From CAVQND01 sp049518415 (GTDB taxonomy: Bacteria; Verrucomicrobiota; Verrucomicrobiia; Limisphaerales; UBA8199): 64,000 nt of DNA. The notes under the pieces are model-generated. The model ran no database searches and was not told where the DNA came from. It saw nothing but the letters and a program-made list of their open reading frames with translations. Within the stretch, counting starts at the first letter, position 1. Every line of letters starts with the position of its first letter. The stretch is from positions 1-64,000 of the forward strand of contig JBEKRX010000026.1 in the NCBI GenBank assembly GCA_049518415.1, given 5' to 3'. Position numbers and translations under genes: made by a program. Below, one piece after another: positions 52,241-59,859 of the stretch.

Positions 52241-53491
52241 ATGCGCGCCTTTGAACCAGCCAGCATCGGGACGGTGGAACTGCCAAACCGAATCTTGCGG
52301 TCGGCCACGTTCGAAGGACTGTGCGACCAGGAGGGCAACCCCGGCCCTGCTTACACGGGCCTCTACGCCCGGCTGTCCTGCCAGGGACTGGGCGGGCTGA
52401 TCACCGGGTTTGCCTATGTGAGTGCTGAGGGCAAGGCCATGCAGCCGGGGCAGGCGGGCCTGGAGTCGGACGCCAAAGTGGGCGCCTTCCGGGGCGTGAC
52501 CGAGGCGGTTCACCGGAACGGCGGCCGCATCTTCCTGCAACTGGCCCATGCCGGGCGGCAGACGACGCCCGCGGCGGCCGGGGGCCGCGTCTATGCCCCC
52601 TCAGCCAGAAAATCACGCTACTTTAATCACCGTCCCTGCCGCCTCACGGTGCCGCAGATTGAGGAGTTGGCCACCCGCTTCGGCGCGGCGGCGCGGCGGG
52701 CGCGCGAAGCCGGGTTCGACGGCGTGCAACTCCACGCGGCGCATGGCTACCTGTTGCACCAGTTCATTCATCCGGCCATCAACGACCGGGGCGACGCTTA
52801 CGGCATCGACCCGCGCCGGGGCATCGGCACGGCCTTTGTTGACCGGGTGATTGGCGAGGTCCGCTCGGCCTGCGGGGCGGATTACCCGCTGCTGATCAAG
52901 ATCAGCGCCGGCGACAATTACCGTCGCCCGTTGCGGGAAAAGGAGTTCATCGAACTGCTGCGCTTCCTGGAGGGCAGGGCGCTGGCGGCCGTGGAAATCA
53001 GCTTTGGCACCATGGACCACGCCCTGAATATCTTCCGCGGCCAGAGCATCCCGCGGCAGACGATCCTGGATTTCAATCCCAGGTACGGCAGCCGGCAGGC
53101 GCTCCGGCGGTGGGTCTGCAGGGTGTTCATCTTGCCCTGGTTGAAGCGGCAATGCGCGCCCTTCGCGCCGATGTATAATCTGGCCTACGCGCGCCTGGCC
53201 AAGCAGCACACTAAAATCCCGGTGATTTCGGTGGGCGGGTTCCGCAGCGCCCGCCACATTCGGCAAGCGATCGAGGAGCAGGGGATTGATTTTGTGAGCC
53301 TGTGCCGACCCATCCTGTGCGAACCGGGCTTCGTCCTGAGAATGCGGCAGGATGACCGGTATGAGTCGCGGTGCCGGAATTGCAACCGGTGCGCCGTGAT
53401 GTGCGACTCGGGACAGCCGACCCGGTGCTATGGGCCGGGCTGTGGAGCGCGCGCCTTGGCTTCGAGCGAATCTAACCTTGTCAAAGTATGA
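52241..53491 (+). CDS. Old-yellow-enzyme-family flavin oxidoreductase with C-terminal Cys cluster
   Basis: 416 residues from ATG 52241, preceded by GGAGG. TIM-barrel motifs QLAHAGRQ, GVQLHAAHGYLLHQFIHPAI and ISVGGFRSARHIRQAI bind FMN. The C-terminus has CRNCNRCAVMCDSGQPTRCY, resembling the [4Fe-4S] region of 2-enoate/2,4-dienoyl-CoA reductase-type members, but the C-terminal FAD/NAD domain is absent. It likely reduces an activated C=C bond. It overlaps the acyl-carrier gene by ATGA. Confidence 0.87.
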   Translation: MRAFEPASIGTVELPNRILRSATFEGLCDQEGNPGPAYTGLYARLSCQGLGGLITGFAYVSAEGKAMQPGQAGLESDAKVGAFRGVTEAVHRNGGRIFLQLAHAGRQTTPAAAGGRVYAPSARKSRYFNHRPCRLTVPQIEELATRFGAAARRAREAGFDGVQLHAAHGYLLHQFIHPAINDRGDAYGIDPRRGIGTAFVDRVIGEVRSACGADYPLLIKISAGDNYRRPLREKEFIELLRFLEGRALAAVEISFGTMDHALNIFRGQSIPRQTILDFNPRYGSRQALRRWVCRVFILPWLKRQCAPFAPMYNLAYARLAKQHTKIPVISVGGFRSARHIRQAIEEQGIDFVSLCRPILCEPGFVLRMRQDDRYESRCRNCNRCAVMCDSGQPTRCYGPGCGARALASSESNLVKV

Positions 53492-53724
53492 AAATCGAAG
53501 AAAAAGTCCTATCCATCATTCGGGCCAACACCGAGGAAAAAGAGGGGGTTACGCTGGTGAGCGATTTGCGCAAGGAACTGCGGCTGGATTCGTTCGGGAC
53601 CTTGATGGTCATCAATGCGCTGGAGGATGCCTATGGCATCACGGTGGACGAGGCCGACTTCACCCAGGTCAACCGCGTGAGCGATGTGGTCGCGCTGCTG
53701 CGGTCAAAATACCACTGCACGTGA
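53488..53724 (+). CDS. Acyl carrier protein
   Basis: 78 residues. The phosphopantetheine-attachment Ser is in LRLDSFGTL (DSF instead of the usual DSL), followed by helix VINALEDAYGI and VSDVVALLRSK. It should carry acyl chains for the ketoacyl synthase and alpha-oxoamine synthase of the cluster. A dedicated carrier next to an alpha-oxoamine synthase is a feature of bacterial sphingolipid loci. It overlaps the preceding reductase gene and lies 7 bp before the synthase gene. Confidence 0.9.
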   Translation: MKIEEKVLSIIRANTEEKEGVTLVSDLRKELRLDSFGTLMVINALEDAYGITVDEADFTQVNRVSDVVALLRSKYHCT

Positions 53725-53731
53725 GGCGGCT

Positions 53732-54931
53732 ATGCAGGCGGAGGAATTTTACCAGACGTTGGGAGTGGACCGGTCGGCCTTGGAGCGGCTGGGGTTCAAT
53801 CCGTATTACCGGCCGCTCGGCGGCCTGTGTCGGGGACGGCCCCGCAGTGAAGGGGAGGTGTGCTATGACCTGGCCTCGAACGATTACCTGGGACTGGCCT
53901 CGGAGCCGCGCATTCACCAGGCGATGGCCTCGGCGCTCCAGGACTACGGCTCATCCATGTGCGGGACGCCGATCGCGAGCGGTTACGCGCGGATTCTGGG
54001 CGAACTGGAGGGCGAGCTTGCCCGCTTTGTCGGCCTGGAAGCCGCCGTGGTCTTCCCCTCGTGTTACCAGGCCAACCTGGCGCTGTTTCCCGCCATCGCG
54101 GCGCGGGCGGATGTGATTCTGGTGGACCACTATGCCCACGCCTCGCTGGCCCAGGGCATCAAGGCGGTCGGGTGCAAAATCAAGCCCTTCCTGCACAACG
54201 ACCTCGAGCACCTGGAAAAGCAGTTGGCGGCTGCGACCGGTTTCCGCCAGAGCTTCGTCGTCACCGAGTCGGTTTTTTCCACCGAAGGCAGCGTGGCGCC
54301 GCTGGGAGCGATCGTTGAGTTGTGCCGGCGGTATGAGGCCATCCCGGTGGTTGACGATTCGCACGGCCTGGGCGTGTTGGGCCAGAGAGGGCGCGGCATC
54401 CTGGAGGCCCAAGCCCTGTGCGATTTCGAGGGCATCTATACGGCCTCGCTCGGCAAGGCGCTGGCGAATGTGGGGGGAGTGATTGCCGGAAAGCGGGCCC
54501 TGATCGAGGCGCTCCGCTACTCGTGTCCCGGGTTGATTTACTCGACCGCGCTGCCGCCGGTTTGCGCCGCCGGCAGCCTGCGCGCGCTGGAGATCATTGG
54601 GCAGGACTTCGGCGCCCTGGGCCGCGCCCTGTGGCAGAACCACCGGCAACTGGCAGAGAAACTGGAGGCGCGCGGATTCGAGCTGCAAAAGGGCGCGGCC
54701 CCGATCGCCGCCATCCGCTGCCCTTCGCCGGAGCAAACCATTGCCCTGGCAAAGGAATTTCGGCGCCAGCGAATTCTGACGACGCCTTTTGTCCCGCCTT
54801 CCGTCCCGCCCGGGCAGGGGGTCTTGCGGTTGATTGTGGGGGCGAAGTTGGACGGCCCGGCGCTGGGCCAACTGCTCAGCGCGCTGGAGGGAGTGGCGGC
54901 GGGCATTTTGGAAGGGGCCATTCCGGCATGA
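53732..54931 (+). CDS. PLP-dependent alpha-oxoamine synthase (serine palmitoyltransferase / BioF / KBL family)
   Basis: 399 residues from ATG 53732. Conserved segments: YDLASNDYLGLASEPRIHQA, GELEGELARFVGLEAAVVFP, VVDDSHGLGVLGQRG and the PLP-lysine motif TASLGKALANVGG, with LIYSTALPP near the end. It joins an amino acid to an acyl thioester with loss of CO2. Family members make 3-ketosphinganine, 8-amino-7-oxononanoate or aminoketobutyrate. The adjacent carrier protein and lipid enzymes favour a long-chain base; no biotin or threonine genes are near. It overlaps the kinase gene by ATGA. Confidence 0.88.
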   Translation: MQAEEFYQTLGVDRSALERLGFNPYYRPLGGLCRGRPRSEGEVCYDLASNDYLGLASEPRIHQAMASALQDYGSSMCGTPIASGYARILGELEGELARFVGLEAAVVFPSCYQANLALFPAIAARADVILVDHYAHASLAQGIKAVGCKIKPFLHNDLEHLEKQLAAATGFRQSFVVTESVFSTEGSVAPLGAIVELCRRYEAIPVVDDSHGLGVLGQRGRGILEAQALCDFEGIYTASLGKALANVGGVIAGKRALIEALRYSCPGLIYSTALPPVCAAGSLRALEIIGQDFGALGRALWQNHRQLAEKLEARGFELQKGAAPIAAIRCPSPEQTIALAKEFRRQRILTTPFVPPSVPPGQGVLRLIVGAKLDGPALGQLLSALEGVAAGILEGAIPA

Positions 54932-55875
54932 ACTACTGTTTCATTGCCAATCCTCATGCCCGGAACGGCCTGGGGCGGAACAAGCTTGAGGAACTGCGGG
55001 ACCGGCTCCGGCGGCGCGGGGTGCGGCATGAACTGGCGTTTTGTGCCACGTTCGACCACGCGCGCGAGCTGTCGCGGGAAGCCAACCTGGCCGGCTATGA
55101 TGTCATCGTGGCCGTGGGCGGGGACGGCACGATCAACCGGGTGCTGAACGGGTTTTTCGATGGGGGCGGCCGGCGACTGTCCGGGGCTCGGCTTGGGGTG
55201 GTGCACATCGGCGCCAGCCCGGACTTCTGCCGGAGCTACGGCGTGCCGACGGCGGTGGGTCCGGCGGTGGAAGTCCTCTGTTCGGGCAGGGCGCGGGCGG
55301 TCTCCGTGGGGAGGGTGAGCTACAGGACTGAGCAGGGGGAGGAGACTGGACCAGCGAGCGCCGTCTTCGGTTGCTGCGCCAATATCGGGCTGGGCGCCGC
55401 CCTGGCGCGCCTGGCCAACGCTGGCATCCGCAAATACCTGGGCGATTTCCTGGGCACTTTTGTCTCCCTGCTGCGCGTTCTGGTCCGCTATCGTCCGCAA
55501 ACCCTGCAAATAGCCCTGGACGGCCAGCCGCGCCGCTGGTCCGGGGTGTACAACATCGCGGTGGGCAAGACGGCCTACATCGCCTCGGGCATCAAAGTTC
55601 GCCACACCCTGGGCGCGCAGGACAGGCGCTTTTATGTGCTTTGCGTGCGGAACCTGGCGTGGAGCAATTTCGCCCGCGTCTTGCGGGCGCTTTATAGCGG
55701 CCGGCCGATCGTCGCTGATACGAGCCTCTCGCTCGAGTACGCGGGTTGCGTGGAGTTGGCTCCCGTCGAGGGCTCGAGCGAGGTGGAATTCGACGGGGAC
55801 CCCGCCGGGCGCTGCCCGTGCCGCATCGAAACCGCGCCTGACCCGGTGGACCTGATTACAAGTGAAGATCAGTGA
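54928..55875 (+). CDS. Diacylglycerol-kinase-family lipid kinase
   Basis: 315 residues. The DAGK catalytic motif reads VIVAVGGDGTINRVLNGF, preceded by MNYCFIANPHARNGLG and followed by a C-terminal beta domain (VYNIAVGKTAYIASGIKVRH). It phosphorylates the hydroxyl of a lipid: diacylglycerol, a sphingoid base or ceramide. Related kinases act in bacterial ceramide-phosphate synthesis. It overlaps the previous gene by 4 bp and the next by 14 bp, so translation is coupled. Confidence 0.87.
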   Translation: MNYCFIANPHARNGLGRNKLEELRDRLRRRGVRHELAFCATFDHARELSREANLAGYDVIVAVGGDGTINRVLNGFFDGGGRRLSGARLGVVHIGASPDFCRSYGVPTAVGPAVEVLCSGRARAVSVGRVSYRTEQGEETGPASAVFGCCANIGLGAALARLANAGIRKYLGDFLGTFVSLLRVLVRYRPQTLQIALDGQPRRWSGVYNIAVGKTAYIASGIKVRHTLGAQDRRFYVLCVRNLAWSNFARVLRALYSGRPIVADTSLSLEYAGCVELAPVEGSSEVEFDGDPAGRCPCRIETAPDPVDLITSEDQ

Positions 55876-57046
55876 AAAGAGCATCTGTGAGCTGCTGAGC
55901 GCGGCGCTGCCGTCCGGGCGGCTGAACGATTGCTTCGAGTCCGATGCGGAGGTGGTCCGCCTCAACGGGGCAGAGTGCCTGTTCACGACGGATGAATTCT
56001 CAGCCGAGGATTTGTTCCGGGAGGGCGATGCGCATCTGCTGGGTTGGAACATCGCGGCCGGCGCCATCAGCGACATCTATGCCTGCGGCGGCCAGCCGCT
56101 CTATTACGCGCACGCGTTGACGGTGGCTGAGGGCTGGGACGCCGCATACCTCGGCCGGTTCGCCGGCGGTGTCCGGGAGGTCTTGGAGGCCACGGGGGCG
56201 CGGTTTATTGGCGGAGATTGCGGGCGGTCGAAGGTCTGGCGCTGCACCGCTTCGGTGCTCGGGGCCTGCAATGGCCCGCCGGTGCTGCGGCGGGGCGCGG
56301 CGGCTGGCGACGCGGTTTATCTCTCCGGCCCGGTGGGGGCGGGCAACGTGGAAGCAGCACTGCGGTTGGTGGAAGGCCGCTCGGCAGAGGCGGAAGGCTC
56401 CGGCCGGCGGTCGTTGCGGCAAGGCTCTGGGTTGCCGAACCCCAGCGGCTCAGCGAGGAGTTCGCCAAGGCGGAGGGCTGGCGGGAGCGGGGCAAGCCGG
56501 AGGCTTGGCCGACTACTGGGTGAGGGCGCTGCCAGGATGGGCCCTGGGCTCGGGGCAGCCCTCCGGCTCCCTGTGCGGCGGCAGGAATCGGCCCTGATGA
56601 GGCGGTATGCTTCGGCCTGCATCGACACGAGCGACGGGGTATGGGCGGCCCTGAATGCGCTGGCGGACCTGAACGGGTGCGGGTATGCGGTGGCGGACTT
56701 GCCCTACCTGGCGGGGGGACTGGATTTGTGCCGAAAGGTCTCCTTGCCGAAGACGTTGCTGTTCCTGGGGGAATGCGGCGAGTACGAATTGCTGTTCACC
56801 CTCAGACCGGAGCGGGAGGAGGCCTTCGTGGCCGCGGCGCGGGAGAGCGGGTGCGCGTTCTATCGGCTGGGCAGCATGAGGCCCGCCGCCCGGACGCTTT
56901 GCGAAGACGGGCGAACCACGGACCTGGCCTCGCTGTGCATCCAGGCCCGGGATTATGCGACCCCGGAGGAGTATCTCGAGACAGTCCTGCGCTGGCTGGC
57001 GCCGCCGTCCGCTCACCAGGAAAAGGGCAGCGAGCAGCGGAGTTGA
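55862..57046 (+). CDS. ThiL/PurM-superfamily protein with an atypical insert
   Basis: 394 residues from GTG 55862. The AIR-synthase/ThiL fold is shown by AAGAISDIYACGGQPLYYAH, GARFIGGDCGRSK, ACIDTSDGVWAAL and GECGEYELLFTLRPE. Typical thiamine-phosphate kinases have GEDYEL, here altered to GEYEL, so the substrate is likely different. Residues about 175-238 are an Arg/Gly/Ser-rich insert (SGRRSLRQGSGLPNPSGSAR and on) unlike any family member I know and repeat-like in DNA. Its role in a lipid cluster is unknown; an ATP-dependent activation or phosphorylation step is a guess. Confidence 0.78.
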   Translation: MKISEKSICELLSAALPSGRLNDCFESDAEVVRLNGAECLFTTDEFSAEDLFREGDAHLLGWNIAAGAISDIYACGGQPLYYAHALTVAEGWDAAYLGRFAGGVREVLEATGARFIGGDCGRSKVWRCTASVLGACNGPPVLRRGAAAGDAVYLSGPVGAGNVEAALRLVEGRSAEAEGSGRRSLRQGSGLPNPSGSARSSPRRRAGGSGASRRLGRLLGEGAARMGPGLGAALRLPVRRQESALMRRYASACIDTSDGVWAALNALADLNGCGYAVADLPYLAGGLDLCRKVSLPKTLLFLGECGEYELLFTLRPEREEAFVAAARESGCAFYRLGSMRPAARTLCEDGRTTDLASLCIQARDYATPEEYLETVLRWLAPPSAHQEKGSEQRS

Positions 57047-57048
57047 AC

Positions 57049-58779
57049 ATGGCGCGTCGCGTCGTCATTACCGGGATTGGCCCCGTGACCAGCGCGGGGA
57101 TCGGCACGGCGGAGTTCTTCAAGAACCTCTGGAACCGGCAGTTGCCGGTGCGGCCGATCCCGGCTGAGTTTACCCGCTGTTATGCGTTTCACTCGCGTTG
57201 GTATATCCCGCAACCGGAGGTGACGCTGGCGGATTTTCAACTCGACCTGGCGCACGAGAGTATCATGCACCCGGAAGACCGGATGGTGGTGTTGGGAGGG
57301 AAACTGGCCTTGGAAGACGCCGGCTACCGGGTGGTGCGGCAGGGCGCGGGCCTGGCGGTTGAGGGGCTCAAAGACGGCAGCGTGGTCCTGGGCACCGGTT
57401 TCAGCAACCTGGAAACCGCCTTCGCCTCTTATCTGAGTCACTGTCTGCCGGGGGAGGTGCTGGGGGCGGTGTTTGCGGAGCGGCGGCCGGTTTTCAGCCG
57501 CCTGGTCATCCCCAAGACGATGCCCAATTCGCCGGCGGCCTGGGCCAGCATCTGTCTTGGGCTGACCGGTTCCTGCCACACGGTCAACGCTTCGTGCGCC
57601 TCGGGCACTTATGCCCTGGGCGAGGCCTTCCGGCGGATTAAGGACGGGTACGACGAGGTCGTGCTGTCCGGGGGCGTCGAATCGGTGCGCGAGCGGTGCG
57701 GCGCGATTATGCGGGGCTTTGATGCGCTGGGCGTGCTCACGCAATCGCCTGATGGCCGGCCGGGACCGTTCGGCAAAAAGCGGAGCGGTTTCCTCTTTGC
57801 CGAAGGGGGCGCCTGCCTGCTGCTGCTCGAGGAGTTGGACCATGCCTTGGGCCGGCGGGCCCCAATCTATGCCGAGGTGGCCGATTACCGCGCGAACAGC
57901 GATGCCTGCAATATCATGCAGATTGATCCTGAAGGCACGCAGATTACGCGTTTGCTGCGGGCGCTGGCGGCGGGCAGGAAGATCGATTACCTCAACGCGC
58001 ATGGCACGGGAACCGTCGCCAACGACGAGGTCGAAGCGCGGGCGATCAGGACGGTCTTCGGGGGGCGGGAGCGGCAACCGTGGATCAACTCGACCAAGGG
58101 CCTGCTCGGCCACACGCTCGGGGCGAGCGGAGCCATCGAGGCGGCGGTCGCCGCCCTGGCAGTCGCCCGCGGGGCCGTTCACGGCAATCTCACCGCCGAC
58201 CCGATGGATGGCTTGAACCTGCCGCTCGAATCGGTGGAAGTCCCGGTCGCTTGCGCGCTTTCGGTCTCCTACGGTTTCGGGGGACACAACGGCGGGCTGG
58301 TGTTGACGAGGATTCCTGGCGGCAGGCATGAAGCGGCCCAGGTCCAGGAATCCAGGTCCGAGATGCGACAGCCACTTGCGAAGCCAACCGCGCTGGAGAC
58401 CTCCAGGATGGCTTCCCCCTCACCCCAACCCTCTGCCCAAGCCCGACGCGTCGGGACTTCGGTCCGCGGGAGCGGCGGGCGCATCCCGACACTGCCACCA
58501 ATTCCACTCTACCCGCGCGCAGCGCGGCTCTCTGCTGCCCCGGAGGGGCAGCAAGATAGTAGCCCAGGGCAAGGCCCGTCCCGCTCCGGGCGGGACCCCG
58601 GCGCGCCGGGGCCCTGGGTAAAGTGGAAAAAGGAATCACCCCCCTCCCATGCGCTCCGAGCGCATGGGAGGGGGGATGGGGGGAGGGCTTCTGCCCGCGC
58701 TCGGGGGCGGTGTCAGGATGCGCCTGGCAGCGGTTACGCGCCATCGCGGGACTTTCCAACACCCTGCGTTTCGCCATGA
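57049..58779 (+). CDS. Beta-ketoacyl-ACP synthase (KAS II type) with repeat-derived C-terminal tail
   Basis: 576 residues from ATG 57049. Residues 1-420 form a complete KAS: MARRVVITGIGPVTSAG, catalytic Cys in NASCASGTYALGE, His in NAHGTGTVANDEVEARA and His in KGLLGHTLGASGAIEA, then YGFGGHNGGLVLTRI. Normally the protein ends there. Instead the frame runs on for about 150 residues through dispersed-repeat DNA (SPSPQPSAQARRVGTSVRGS and on) and stops in an ATGA overlap with the next gene. It elongates an acyl chain on the carrier protein of the cluster. The tail probably arose by in-frame repeat insertion. Confidence 0.88.
   Translation: MARRVVITGIGPVTSAGIGTAEFFKNLWNRQLPVRPIPAEFTRCYAFHSRWYIPQPEVTLADFQLDLAHESIMHPEDRMVVLGGKLALEDAGYRVVRQGAGLAVEGLKDGSVVLGTGFSNLETAFASYLSHCLPGEVLGAVFAERRPVFSRLVIPKTMPNSPAAWASICLGLTGSCHTVNASCASGTYALGEAFRRIKDGYDEVVLSGGVESVRERCGAIMRGFDALGVLTQSPDGRPGPFGKKRSGFLFAEGGACLLLLEELDHALGRRAPIYAEVADYRANSDACNIMQIDPEGTQITRLLRALAAGRKIDYLNAHGTGTVANDEVEARAIRTVFGGRERQPWINSTKGLLGHTLGASGAIEAAVAALAVARGAVHGNLTADPMDGLNLPLESVEVPVACALSVSYGFGGHNGGLVLTRIPGGRHEAAQVQESRSEMRQPLAKPTALETSRMASPSPQPSAQARRVGTSVRGSGGRIPTLPPIPLYPRAARLSAAPEGQQDSSPGQGPSRSGRDPGAPGPWVKWKKESPPSHALRAHGRGDGGRASARARGRCQDAPGSGYAPSRDFPTPCVSP
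58325..58730. repeat. Composite dispersed-repeat block inside the KAS reading frame
   Basis: It contains the GGGCGCATCCCGACACTGCC core (58478-58497), the segment shared with 109-170, a GC palindrome near 58585-58615, a hairpin CCCTCCCATGCGCTC-CGA-GCGCATGGGAGGG (about 58641-58673), and a reverse copy of the core (58693-58722). Several repeat units appear to have accumulated here. Confidence 0.75.
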
Positions 58780-59816
58780 GCACCCCGCAAAAAGTCCTTC
58801 TCACCGGCGCGACCGGGTTTATCGGCAGTCACATCCTCGAGGCCTTGAGGGGCGCGGGCATCCCGGTGGCGGCGTTGGTGAGAGCGGGCGCCAATGTGGC
58901 GCACGCGCGAGCGCAGCAGGCCGAACTCCGTTACGGCGATCTCTGCGACCTGCCCAGCGTCCGCCGGGCGGTGCGCGGCTGCGGGCAGGTCGTTCACGCC
59001 GCCGCCCGGGCCGGCGACTGGGGCCCGCGCGAGGCCTTCTTTCAAGTCAATGTCCAGGGCACACTCAACGTGCTGGAAGCCTGCCGCGCCGAGGGCCTGC
59101 GGCAGGTCATTGTGACTGGCAGCATCTCTTCCTACGGCGAAGAGGACAGCCAGCAGGTGAAAGACGAGACTTTCCCGTTCCGTTCCCACTACCCCTACTT
59201 GGCGCATCGCCTCTTGCCGTCCGCGTACAATTGGTATCGCGACAGCAAGGCGCAGGCGACCAGGCAGGCGATGGGCTTTGCCCGGGAGCACGGGCTGAGT
59301 CTGACGGTGCTCGAGCCGGTCTGGGTGTTCGGCGAGCGGGAGTTCGGCACCGGATTCTACAGTTATGTGAAAGCGGTCCGGGACGGCCAAAGGCACATGC
59401 CCGGTTGCACTCGGAACCGGTTTCAGGTGATTTACGCGCCCGACCTGGCCCGGGCCTACCTGCTGGCCTTGGAGCGGCAGTTGCCCGGTATCGAGCGCAT
59501 CATCGTCGGCAATGCCGCCCCCGAGCCGATGCACAGAATCTTCGGCCTGTTCTGCCAAGAGGCGGGGCTGCGGCCGCCGCGCCTGCTGCCCAAATGGTGC
59601 GTTTATCCGCTCGGGTTTGGGCTGGAGCTGTGCTATGTCCTGGGGCGGAGCCGGCGCCCGCCGCTGCTGACGCGCGGCCGGGTGAACATGTTCTACGACT
59701 CGATCCAGTATTGCACGGAAAAGGCCAGGCGGCTGCTGGGCTTTGAGTGCCGGCACTCACTGGAAGAAGGCATTCGCCAGACCGTGTCCTGGTACAAGAG
59801 CAACCATCTGCTGTGA
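58776..59816 (+). CDS. Extended SDR, NAD-dependent epimerase/dehydratase (3-beta-HSD-like)
   Basis: 346 residues from ATG 58776. The Rossmann motif is LLTGATGFIGSHILEAL and the catalytic pair lies in YNWYRDSKAQAT (YxxxK). GSISSYGEED is the usual Ser region, and VFGEREFGTGFYSY the substrate side. Such extended SDRs reduce 3-keto groups of sterols or of bacterial sphingoid intermediates (CerR type). With the oxoamine synthase and carrier protein nearby, a ketoreductase step is plausible. It overlaps the KAS stop by ATGA. Confidence 0.87.
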   Translation: MSTPQKVLLTGATGFIGSHILEALRGAGIPVAALVRAGANVAHARAQQAELRYGDLCDLPSVRRAVRGCGQVVHAAARAGDWGPREAFFQVNVQGTLNVLEACRAEGLRQVIVTGSISSYGEEDSQQVKDETFPFRSHYPYLAHRLLPSAYNWYRDSKAQATRQAMGFAREHGLSLTVLEPVWVFGEREFGTGFYSYVKAVRDGQRHMPGCTRNRFQVIYAPDLARAYLLALERQLPGIERIIVGNAAPEPMHRIFGLFCQEAGLRPPRLLPKWCVYPLGFGLELCYVLGRSRRPPLLTRGRVNMFYDSIQYCTEKARRLLGFECRHSLEEGIRQTVSWYKSNHLL

Positions 59817-59859
59817 GCCTGAAACCAGCATCAACTCCTTTGACCTCTTTGCCGGGTTT

